Origin: RYN-230 sp963834515
GTDB lineage: Bacteria > Actinomycetota > Actinomycetes > Streptosporangiales > Streptosporangiaceae
Assembly (NCBI GenBank): GCA_963834515.1
Contig: CAWICB010000003.1
Span: 620,001-684,000 of the forward strand
Reading direction: 5' to 3'
Length of the DNA stretch: 64,000 nt
Shown here piece after piece: positions 36,440 to 44,046 of the stretch. The translations under genes were made by a program, and so were the position numbers. The stretch's first letter is position 1. Every line of letters starts with the position of its first letter. The notes below the pieces were generated by a model that was not told the origin of the DNA, did not search any database, and was given only the letters and a program-made list of their open reading frames with translations.

Positions 36440-39148
36440 CTAAGCCCCGGCGAACCGCGCGATCTCGACCCGCGAACGCAGGCCGGTTTTCTGCAGGATG
36501 TGCGAGACATGGGTCTGCACCGTGCGGGGTGAGACGAACAGCCGGGTGCCGATCTCCCGGTTGGTCATCCCGTCGCGCACCAGTTCGGCGATCCTGGTCT
36601 CGGTCGCGGTCAGGCTGTCCCAGCCGAAACTGGCGTCGCGGTGCGCCTCCCGGGAGCCCCGGCGGATTCCCAGCGCGCGCGCCCGCCCTAGAGCGCGGTC
36701 CCGGTCCGGGATGGCGCCCATCCACTGGTACCCGGCCAGGGCCGCGTCCAGGGCCGCGGTGGCGCGGTCCCGGTCCCCGGCCGCGGCCGCGGCGCAGGCG
36801 AGTTCCTCTCGGGCGAACGCCTCGGCCGTCAGGCGCCCGGCTCGGGCGAGCTCGGCGGCCGCGTCTTCGATGGCGTCGGGATCGGCGCCGAGCATGCCGC
36901 GCACCAGGCGCGCCACCTGGGGCGGGCACAGCGCCTGCACGTCGTCGCCGAGCTGGCCGGCCAGCCGGCGATCCATCCCGGCCAGCGCGACCCGGGTGAC
37001 GTCGGGAGCCAGGTCGGCGCTGCTGGGACCTGGATGGTCCCGGGCCGCGGACCACAGCGTCCGGGCAAGCGTGCCCGCCTCGCCGGTCGCCCCTTCGGCT
37101 TCCAGTACGGCCAGCTCGGCCCAGCCGGGACGGTCATGCCCGAACTGCAGCGGCAGGCCGCGGTGCCGGAATGACTCCAGCCGGGCCCGGGCCTGCCCGG
37201 TCTGGGCGCGGTGGGCGTCGATGTAGGACCGGAAACCGACCGGGAGCGAGATCCAGCCAGTGCCGGTCTCCTCCGCCCGCTCCAGCGCGGAGTCCAGCTC
37301 CGCGACCGCGTCGTCCCAGTCCCCGGCGGCAAAGGCGATCCCGCCGGCCGCGAAGCCGAGGAACGGGTCCAGCCAGGCGGCCTCGCGTTCCGCCGCCAGC
37401 CGCCGGGCGCGGCCGAGGGCCGCCCGCGCGGCCGGCGGCCCGGAGGCGGCCAGTTCGAACATGCCGGGCAGCGACAGCGAGGAGCTGCGCGACCGGAAAC
37501 TGTCCGTACCGGGGAGGAGTTCCTCCCTGGTACGGAAGTGATCCAGCGCCGCCTCCGGGCGGCCGGCCAGGAAGGCGGTGCAGGCAACGGCGGACAGCAG
37601 GTTGGCCTGGGCGTCGTGGTCGCCGGCCGCGGCGAACCGGGCCATCATCGCGTCCAGCTCGGCAGCCGGCAGCCCCTGCCCGGCCAGGACCAGCAGCCAG
37701 GCCCGGGTCCCCTCCAGCTGGCGGACGGTGGCGGCGGGCAGCCCGGCGACGGCGGCGGTCTGCTCGATCACTTCCAGGGCCGCCGCCGTGTCGGCCCGGT
37801 TGATCAGGGAGCGGATCAGGATCACCTGCATCTGCGCCGCCACCGCGGGATCGGTGACCGTCATGATCCGGTCGCGGATCAGCGTTTCCGCGGACTCACC
37901 GCGGCCCCGGCGGAACAGGGCGTCCGCATGATCCAGCAGCAGCCGCTCGGGCACGTCCGCCCCGATGGCGGCGACGTCATCGAGCAGGCCGGCGGTCACC
38001 TCCGGCGCGTACCCGCGGGTCGCCGCGACCGCCTCGTGCAGCGCGGTCACCAGCTCCGGATCACCATCGGTCCCGGCGGCCCGAAGCAGATGGTCCGCGA
38101 CCAGGCTCGGCCGGTAGCCGGCCGCCGCGAGAACCTGCGCGGCTCGCCGGTGGGTTTCACGCCGCCGGGGATCCGCGAGGTCATCGTAGGTCACCTCGCG
38201 GAAGAGATCGTGGGTGAAACCGACCGTACCAGCAGGCTCCCGGCGGGCCAGGCCGGACGAGATGGCCCGCTCGATCAGCTCGTCGAGCGCCCGGGCCGAG
38301 TCGGGCAGCATGCCGCCAAGGTCGTCGACGGGGATGTCGGTCCCCCACACCGCGACGGCGGCCAGCAGGTCCTGGGTGGGCTGGTCCAGCTGCTTGAGCT
38401 GGGACCGGATCACTTCCTCCAGCCCCGTGGCCTGCTGATCGAGCTCGAACCTGGCCTCGATGACGTCCGGCCCTGTCGCCGCAAGGGCGCCAGCCTTCTG
38501 ATATGCGTCCAGCAGCTCACCCACGAACAGCGGATTGCCCGCGGCCAGCCCGAGGATGCGGCGCAGCGCTGGGCCGGGCCACCGGCCGGTCCGGTCGAAC
38601 ACCAGGCGCTCGACCATCATCGGGCCCATCGGCGGCAGGCGCAGCCGTATCTGAGCCTGCTGGACGAGCGTGGTCAGCTGCTCGCGAGACGGACTCGGCC
38701 GCACGGTGACCAGTACGGCCAGCGGCAGGCTGCGGCTGGCCCAGATCAGCCGGCGCACCAGCGTGAGCGAGGCCGCGTCCAGATGGTGGGCATCGTCAAC
38801 GCACAACACCACCGGACCATCGGCGCACAGCTCATCCACGCGATCGAACGCCGCATCACCCGGCTCCACGCCAGGAGACGCGCCATCGAGGAGCTGCCCG
38901 GCGATAGCAAACGGGTCGTTTCGCCGCCCACGCGCACCCGCCGCATGGAGGACCTCCGCCTCGTCAGGCGCGACCGCAGCCAGGATCTCCCGCGCCAGGA
39001 AGGTCTTGCCGATCCCCGGCGGGCCCTCAATGACGATGCTCACCCCCGGCGGAGTACGCCGCCGTGCCACCTCGAACACCAGATCGCGCGCAGTCCGCGC
39101 CACGGCGCCACGGTCAGATGGCGGTGACCAACCGGACACACCCCCCAC
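36440..39148 (-). CDS. LAL-type LuxR-family regulator with AAA+ ATPase domain
   Basis: The 902-residue protein starts with an ATPase module: Walker A GPPGIGKT (residues 42-49) and Walker B VVLCVDDAHHLDAAS near 112. A long helical-repeat middle follows (about 370-820, TPR/MalT-like, where a ligand may bind). It ends in a LuxR helix-turn-helix: LTATETRIAELVRDGMTNRE, then RLFVSPRTVQTHVSHILQKT. This is the LAL (MalT/AcoK-like) layout, and such proteins are usually pathway-specific activators. The start, GTG 39148 or GTG 39139, is uncertain. The alpha/beta-hydrolase ends 20 bases upstream on the same strand, so the two are likely co-transcribed. Confidence 0.9.
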   Translation of the reverse strand: MGGVSGWSPPSDRGAVARTARDLVFEVARRRTPPGVSIVIEGPPGIGKTFLAREILAAVAPDEAEVLHAAGARGRRNDPFAIAGQLLDGASPGVEPGDAAFDRVDELCADGPVVLCVDDAHHLDAASLTLVRRLIWASRSLPLAVLVTVRPSPSREQLTTLVQQAQIRLRLPPMGPMMVERLVFDRTGRWPGPALRRILGLAAGNPLFVGELLDAYQKAGALAATGPDVIEARFELDQQATGLEEVIRSQLKQLDQPTQDLLAAVAVWGTDIPVDDLGGMLPDSARALDELIERAISSGLARREPAGTVGFTHDLFREVTYDDLADPRRRETHRRAAQVLAAAGYRPSLVADHLLRAAGTDGDPELVTALHEAVAATRGYAPEVTAGLLDDVAAIGADVPERLLLDHADALFRRGRGESAETLIRDRIMTVTDPAVAAQMQVILIRSLINRADTAAALEVIEQTAAVAGLPAATVRQLEGTRAWLLVLAGQGLPAAELDAMMARFAAAGDHDAQANLLSAVACTAFLAGRPEAALDHFRTREELLPGTDSFRSRSSSLSLPGMFELAASGPPAARAALGRARRLAAEREAAWLDPFLGFAAGGIAFAAGDWDDAVAELDSALERAEETGTGWISLPVGFRSYIDAHRAQTGQARARLESFRHRGLPLQFGHDRPGWAELAVLEAEGATGEAGTLARTLWSAARDHPGPSSADLAPDVTRVALAGMDRRLAGQLGDDVQALCPPQVARLVRGMLGADPDAIEDAAAELARAGRLTAEAFAREELACAAAAAGDRDRATAALDAALAGYQWMGAIPDRDRALGRARALGIRRGSREAHRDASFGWDSLTATETRIAELVRDGMTNREIGTRLFVSPRTVQTHVSHILQKTGLRSRVEIARFAGA

Positions 39149-39168
39149 CTGAGGAGAATAACTACCGG

Positions 39169-40398
39169 CTAGGCCGGCCGGGAAGGCAGATGGTCCGCCA
39201 GCCAGTCGAGCATCTGCGTGTGCGTCAGCCGGCGCCCGGTGGGCTGGCAGTGGAAGTTCGCGCCCTGCGCCTGGGTGAACTCGATGATCTCCTTCTGACC
39301 CGGCAGCAAGTCGTACATCTGCTTGGGCTGGCCGGGGAAGAACTGCTCATCGTCTGGGTCCAGGATCAGCAGCGGGGTGGTGATCTGGCCGGCCACGTCG
39401 CGGACCTGGTACTTGCGCACCTCGGTGAACAGGTCGAAGGGGTCAGCCTTGCCGTACGGCTTGGCCCGGAAGGCCAGCGTCCGGGCCGCCTCCGGGCTGG
39501 CGCTGGCCTGCGCCTTGGCCATGGCGGCGTTGAAGGCGTCCTTCTGGCCCGAGTTCAGCAGGTCCAGCAGGGCCGGGGGCAGGCGGGAGGTCCAGCTCGC
39601 GGATACGTCGACCACGCCCGGATCGGCGACCGCTGCGACCATGCGGTGCTCGAACGCGACCGCCCTGGTGATCCAGTAGCCGCCTTGGCTGATGCCGTAC
39701 CCGGTCAGCGCCGAGGCGTCCACGTCGGGCCGTCCGGCCAGGAAGTCGATAACCGGCGTCAGCACGGCCTCCCAGTCGTAGCGGAACGGCACGCCCCGCT
39801 CGAACAGCATCGACTGCTGCCCCGGGCCGTCGAACAGGAACGCGTTCCAGCCGCGGCTCAGCGCCTCGGCCGCGCCGTACTCCAGCAGTCCGGGCAGCGA
39901 GCCGTCGCTTCCGTTGGTGACCACCAGCGTCGGCCGGGGCGCCCCGGTGGCGTCCGGGCGCAGCAGGTAGCCCGGCAGCGAGGTGTCCTCATACGGGACC
40001 CGCACCCGGACGAACCGGCCCGCCGAGGCGTCCACGACCTTCTCCCAGCAGGCCCGTCCCTGGCGGAAGGTCGGCAGCAGCACGGACGGATCGGCCAACC
40101 CGTCGACGAACATCAGCGCCTTGGCGTAATACTCCGCCGCGGCCAGCATGGCCCAGCTCGCGGTGCGCAGATGCCCCCGCCCGAGCGCCTGGTCGCCGCG
40201 CGCGGCCAGGTCGGCGGCCATCGCGGTCCAGGCGTCGAACCAGCTCTGCGGGTCGCCGTCGGTGACCCGGTCCAGGGCCGCCAGCACCAGCCCGACATCG
40301 CCGATACCGCCGACCGCGGCGCCCAGCACGATGCGCGCCTCATAGTCGAAATCGGCGTCCGCGAAGAAGCCTCCCGGCGCGCTCCTGCCGCCACTCAT
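39169..40398 (-). CDS. Alpha/beta-hydrolase with helical N-terminal domain
   Basis: From ATG 40398 (AAAGGA upstream) the protein has 409 residues. A helical N-terminal region of about 130 residues precedes the alpha/beta-hydrolase core. FLFDGPGQQSMLFERGVPFR (about 219-238) is a conserved loop, and TGYGISQGGYW (about 265-275) is the nucleophile elbow with catalytic Ser. LLILDPDDEQFF (near 352) supplies the Asp, and a late His completes the triad. It resembles the 2,6-dihydroxypseudooxynicotine-hydrolase/FrsA-like group. A paralogue with the same motifs lies at 45600-46983. The upstream open frame to 40608 lacks a start signal. Confidence 0.85.
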   Translation of the reverse strand: MSGGRSAPGGFFADADFDYEARIVLGAAVGGIGDVGLVLAALDRVTDGDPQSWFDAWTAMAADLAARGDQALGRGHLRTASWAMLAAAEYYAKALMFVDGLADPSVLLPTFRQGRACWEKVVDASAGRFVRVRVPYEDTSLPGYLLRPDATGAPRPTLVVTNGSDGSLPGLLEYGAAEALSRGWNAFLFDGPGQQSMLFERGVPFRYDWEAVLTPVIDFLAGRPDVDASALTGYGISQGGYWITRAVAFEHRMVAAVADPGVVDVSASWTSRLPPALLDLLNSGQKDAFNAAMAKAQASASPEAARTLAFRAKPYGKADPFDLFTEVRKYQVRDVAGQITTPLLILDPDDEQFFPGQPKQMYDLLPGQKEIIEFTQAQGANFHCQPTGRRLTHTQMLDWLADHLPSRPA

Positions 40399-40639
40399 GC
40401 CAACACCACATCCTTTCGGTACCGCTGCCAGCCCGATGCTCACCACGTCTTGCCCATCGTTGATGGCACGGCCAGGGGAGACATCGGCCATGTGGCGGAT
40501 CGCGCCCGGGAGGATCTGCCACATCGCAGGCCGCCGGCGGCTAGGTAGCCTCGGGGTTGCCCCGGTTCCGGTGACGAAACCGGTACTGCCCCGCCAGCCG
40601 CGTCTCACATGACGAGGATAGAGGCGCCAAATCGGCAGG

Positions 40640-40987
40640 GCGCGTCGTGAACTTATGAAGCGTCACCAGGAGTCTCACCCTGGGTGATGGAAATAGCTTG
40701 CCATTCGTTGACCCTCTGCTTGAGGGGCAAGAGCCGGCTTGAAACGGCAGATTCAGCACACTGTTCGCTGGCCCCGGGCAAGCGACACTGGACCCTCCCA
40801 AAGGCGTTCTTCCTGCTCAGTGGCCCGGAACTCGGCCCTGGACCTGGAACCTGTGCGCCGCCGCCCGCGAGGGCAACGCCCAACTCGAACGCGTGTGCGA
40901 CATCTCAGGCGATCCCGGTTGCGGTACTTTACTGCTGTACGGGCCCGTAAACTTGGGCTCAGAATTTCGAATTATGCTTCTGACCTG
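40640..40987 (+). repeat. Right-end repeat (type A) of unit 5, next to tRNA-Ala
   Basis: It is collinear with 28187-28533: CGTCGTGAACTTATGAAGCG, TTGCCATTCGTTGACCCTCT, GAAACGGCAGATTCAGCACA and TTCTTCCTGCTCAGTGGCCC. The arm motif at 40918-40940 is followed by 47 bases to the tRNA. It marks the junction between the array and the chromosomal tRNA gene. Confidence 0.85.
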
Positions 40988-41060
40988 TGGAGCTAAGGGG
41001 ACTCGAACCCCTGACCCCCTGCTTGCAAAGCAGGTGCTCTTCCAGCTGAGCTATAGCCCC
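40988..41060 (-). tRNA. tRNA-Ala (anticodon TGC)
   Basis: Read on the minus strand, 73 bases fold into a standard cloverleaf. The acceptor GGGGCTA (41060-41054) pairs with TAGCTCC, with one G-T pair, and the discriminator is A. The D arm is GCTCAGCTGGAAGAGC. The anticodon stem CCTGC/GCAGG encloses TTTGCAA with anticodon TGC. The T arm contains GGTTCGAGTCC. CCA is not encoded. Its 3' 42 bases are the core repeated at 28534, 31358 and 34769, so the gene is the integration target and was restored by the last insertion. No other tRNA is in the window. Confidence 0.97.
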
Positions 41061-41087
41061 GCGCGACGGCGCTACAAGGGTACCTGC

Positions 41088-41927
41088 TCAAGAGGGCGGC
41101 ATCACTGGCGCCGTGGGAGGCGGCGGAACCGCTCCCGGCCCGCCGGTCCCAGCCCCCGTCCCGGTTCCTGCTCCCGTCCCGGTCCCGGCTCCAGCCCCCG
41201 TCCCCTCCGACGGCCGCGCGGCCGGATCGATCACCGGCTCCGCCGTCTCCAGCACCCCGGGCAGCTCGGCGATGCTGCCCAGCAAGTGCGTCGCCCCGGC
41301 CCGGTGCAGCCGGTCCCGGGTATGCCCGCCGGTCAGCACGCCGGCCAGGATCGACGCGCCGGCTCGCTTGCCGCACAGCACGCCGCTCTCGGTGCCGCCC
41401 GCGTACGCCGCCTCCCGGACGTCGGTCACACCGAGCCGGAGCATGGCGCACAACATCGCGTCCGGCCACGGGTAACCGCGCGGCGCGTCTTCCGGGCACA
41501 GCACCAGGTCAACCGCCCGCCACCAGCCCACCGTGTCCAGGACCAGGCCGAGCAGGCTACGGGACAGGCCGGTGAGCAGGCAGATCCGGATTCCGGAGCC
41601 GCGGATCTGGTCCAGCGCCTCGGCCGCGCCCGGCATCGGGGCCAGCCCGGACCGGTCCACGGCCAGCCGGTAGGACCGGTCGAACGCGAGCTCGGCGGCC
41701 TCGGCCCGCCCCGGCGCGTCTGGGAACAGGCCGCGGAACACGTCCACGGCCGACTGCCCGCGGGTCTGGTGGACGTGCACCATGCTCCGGGCATAGGCGG
41801 CGGTTCCGGGGACGATGCCCTGGGTGGCGAAGGCTTCCGCGAACGCCCGCTCCAGAATGCCGCCGTCGTCGACGGCGACGCCGAGCAGGCCGCAGCACAA
41901 CAGCGTGACCGGTGCCGCGCTGCTCAC
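41088..41927 (-). CDS. HAD-superfamily protein, phosphonatase-like, missing the nucleophile Asp
   Basis: From GTG 41927 the 279-residue protein follows the phosphonatase-like HAD layout: a cap region (FAEAFATQGIVPGTAAYARS), motif II ICLLTGLSRSLLGLVLDTVG, then LCPEDAPRGYPWPDAMLCAM with the usual late Lys/Asp region, and AYAGGTESGVLCGKRAGA. Motif I is unusual. Where the family has D-x-A-G-T-T-V, the sequence is VTLLCCGLLGVAVDDGG, with Gly (GGC) in place of the nucleophile Asp (GAC) and hydrophobics for the following residues. The C-terminus is a Gly-Thr-Ala repeat ending PGAVPPPP. The enzyme is probably catalytically dead or has altered chemistry. Confidence 0.75.
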   Translation of the reverse strand: MSSAAPVTLLCCGLLGVAVDDGGILERAFAEAFATQGIVPGTAAYARSMVHVHQTRGQSAVDVFRGLFPDAPGRAEAAELAFDRSYRLAVDRSGLAPMPGAAEALDQIRGSGIRICLLTGLSRSLLGLVLDTVGWWRAVDLVLCPEDAPRGYPWPDAMLCAMLRLGVTDVREAAYAGGTESGVLCGKRAGASILAGVLTGGHTRDRLHRAGATHLLGSIAELPGVLETAEPVIDPAARPSEGTGAGAGTGTGAGTGTGAGTGGPGAVPPPPTAPVMPPS

Positions 41928-41973
41928 TCGAACCCCCGTCTGCCGGCCCAGCTGGGACTGGGCCGATTCTCGC

Positions 41974-42093
41974 CTAATCGTCGCTAGTGGTCGCCTCTGT
42001 CCACAGGTCAAGCTCGGCGCGGTCGGCCTGGACCTTCCGCCACAGGGCGAAAATGCCAAGCCCCGCCAGGGCGAGCAAAAGTAGTTTCTTCAC
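41974..42093 (-). CDS. DLW-39 family small protein
   Basis: The frame encodes exactly 39 residues from GTG 42093: MKKLLLLALAGLGIFALWRK, then VQADRAELDLWTEATTSDD. It has one hydrophobic membrane segment followed by the invariant RAELDLWTEAT with its Asp-Leu-Trp, the hallmark of the DLW-39 family found across actinobacteria, often near tRNA-Ala by gyrA (from memory). The function is unknown. It is 46 bases upstream of the HAD gene on the same strand. It was located by reading the minus strand directly, because it is too short for most gene finders. Confidence 0.9.
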   Translation of the reverse strand: MKKLLLLALAGLGIFALWRKVQADRAELDLWTEATTSDD

Positions 42094-42186
42094 GGTGCGG
42101 ACCCCTTCACCTCGACTGTCCCGGAGCCGGGCCCGGGAAGGGTCGGCCGGGCTCCCTGCGCACCATGCAGCCTAGCAGCGCTGTGC

Positions 42187-43797
42187 TTACCGGGGCCTGG
42201 CCACGCGGGTCTCCCGCCACACCGGGGCGTCTGCCTCGTACACTTCGCCGTCCGCGCCGAACACCAGGAACCGGTCGAACGACCTGGCGAACCACCGGTC
42301 GTGGGTGACGGCCAGCACCGTGCCCTGGTAGGACTCCAGGCCCTGCTGCAGCGCCTCGGCGCTGGCCAGGTCCAGGTTGTCGGTCGGCTCGTCGAGCAGC
42401 AGCAGGGTCACCCCGGCCAGTTCCAGCAGCAGGATCTGCAGCCGGGCCTGCTGCCCGCCGGACATCGTGCCGAATGGCTGGTCCGCGCAGAATTGCAGCT
42501 CGTACCGGGCCAGCGCGGCCATGGCCTCGTTGCGCGCCAGCGCGTACTCGGTGACCAGGATCTCGGCCGGGCACCGGCCGGCCAGGTCCGGCCTGGCGTG
42601 CGTCTGGGCGAACAGCCCGGGCATCACCCGCGCGCCGAGCCGGGCCACCCCCTGGTGCGGCACCCCGGCCCCGCCCAGCAGCTGCAGGAACGACGACTTG
42701 CCCGACCCGTTGGAGCCGAGCACGGCCACCCGGTCGCCGTACCAGACCTCCAGGCGCAGCGGGCGCATCAGGCCGGTCAGCTCCAGGTTTTCGCAGATCA
42801 CCGCCCGTTTGCCGGTGCGCCCGCCACGGAGCCGCATCCGCACGTTCTGCTCCCGGGGCGCCAGCTCGGGCGGGCCTGCTTCTTCAAAACGCCGGAGCCG
42901 GGTCACTGCCGCCTGCAGCCGCGACGCCATATCGGCGTTGTACGAGGCCTTTTGCCGCAGCGTCCGCACCAGCTGTTTCAGCCGTTCGTGCTGCTCGTCC
43001 CACCGGCGGCGCAACTCGTCCAGCCGGTCGATGCGGTCCCGCCGGGCCTGGGCATAGCCGGCGAAACCGCCCCCGTGCACCCACACGCTGCCGTCCTCGA
43101 CGGTGATGATCCGCTGCGCCGTGTTGGCCAGCAGTTCCCGGTCGTGGCTGACCATCAGCACGGTCTTCCGGGTCTGGGCGAGCTGCTGCTCCAACCACTC
43201 CTTGCCCGGTACGTCCAGGTAGTTGTCCGGCTCGTCGAGCAGCAGCACCTCGGCCGGGCCGCGCAGCAGCGCCTCCAGGACGAGCCGTTTCTGCTCGCCG
43301 CCGGACAGCGTGCCGACGTCCCGGTCCCGGCACCGTTCGTAGCCGATGCCGAGGGCCGCCACGCAGCACGCGTCCCACAGCACCTCGGCCTCGTAGCCGC
43401 CGGCGTCACCCCAGTCGGCCAGCGCGCCGGCGTAACGCAACTGGGCCCGCTCGTCGTCCCGCGCCGCCATCGCCTGCTCGGCCGCGTCCAGCCGGGCCGC
43501 GGACTCCCGCACCCGCGGCGCGGCCACCGACACCAGCAGGTCCCGGATGGTGCTCCCATCCTCCCGGAGCCCCCCAACGAACTGCCGCATCACGCCCAGC
43601 CCGCCGCTTACCGTGACCGTGCCGGACTGTGCGGCCACGTCGCCCGCGATGAGCCGGATGAGCGTGGTCTTGCCTGCCCCGTTCGGGCCGACCAGCGCGG
43701 CCACCGACCCCTCACCGACCCGGAACGAGGCGTCGTCGAGCAGCACCCGCCCATCCGGCAGCGCGTGGCTCAGGTGTGCCGCCTCGACGTGACCCAC
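42187..43797 (-). CDS. ABC-F family ATPase
   Basis: The 536-residue protein has two ABC domains and no membrane spans. Domain 1 has Walker A GPNGAGKTTL (residues 38-47), signature LSGGEQKRLV (near 163) and Walker B VLLLDEPDNYLD. Domain 2 has GSNGSGKSSF (near 359), MSGGQQARLQ (near 444) and LLLLDEPTDNLD. A charged linker (about 250-330) corresponds to the P-site tRNA-interaction motif. ABC-F proteins act on the ribosome, in translation repair or antibiotic protection. It begins with GTG 43797 near AAGG. It is single and has no antibiotic cluster nearby, so a housekeeping role is as likely as resistance. Confidence 0.93.
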   Translation of the reverse strand: MGHVEAAHLSHALPDGRVLLDDASFRVGEGSVAALVGPNGAGKTTLIRLIAGDVAAQSGTVTVSGGLGVMRQFVGGLREDGSTIRDLLVSVAAPRVRESAARLDAAEQAMAARDDERAQLRYAGALADWGDAGGYEAEVLWDACCVAALGIGYERCRDRDVGTLSGGEQKRLVLEALLRGPAEVLLLDEPDNYLDVPGKEWLEQQLAQTRKTVLMVSHDRELLANTAQRIITVEDGSVWVHGGGFAGYAQARRDRIDRLDELRRRWDEQHERLKQLVRTLRQKASYNADMASRLQAAVTRLRRFEEAGPPELAPREQNVRMRLRGGRTGKRAVICENLELTGLMRPLRLEVWYGDRVAVLGSNGSGKSSFLQLLGGAGVPHQGVARLGARVMPGLFAQTHARPDLAGRCPAEILVTEYALARNEAMAALARYELQFCADQPFGTMSGGQQARLQILLLELAGVTLLLLDEPTDNLDLASAEALQQGLESYQGTVLAVTHDRWFARSFDRFLVFGADGEVYEADAPVWRETRVARPR

Positions 43798-44046
43798 CTT
43801 GGTTCCCCTTCCAGCGCGCCGGCCGACTCACTTCGAGGTAACCAGGCCGGCCGCGCGGCCCGCAACGGGATTTCCGGCTGCCAACCGCGCGGCGCGGCGC
43901 GAATCATTACCACTTCTTACGGATTTCTTACCGGCCCGGAAAGGATCTGTCCCGGCTGCCCGGGGAACTAGCCAATTACCCGATTTCCCGCGGGCCCGCG
44001 TGGATACTGGTGCCGTGATTTGCCGCGTAAATGCCGTCCCCGGCCT

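Noticed and set aside
37211..39127. 638-codon plus-strand frame opposite the LuxR-type regulator
   Set aside because: It is an antisense shadow caused by high GC. It has no motifs, while the minus strand encodes a full ATPase and helix-turn-helix.
40640..40883. Possible conserved small protein on the minus strand of the right-end repeats (GPLSRKNAFG-type peptides)
   Set aside because: The peptides resemble each other only because the DNA is repeated. Start and stop positions differ, and the copies differ by small indels that break the frame.
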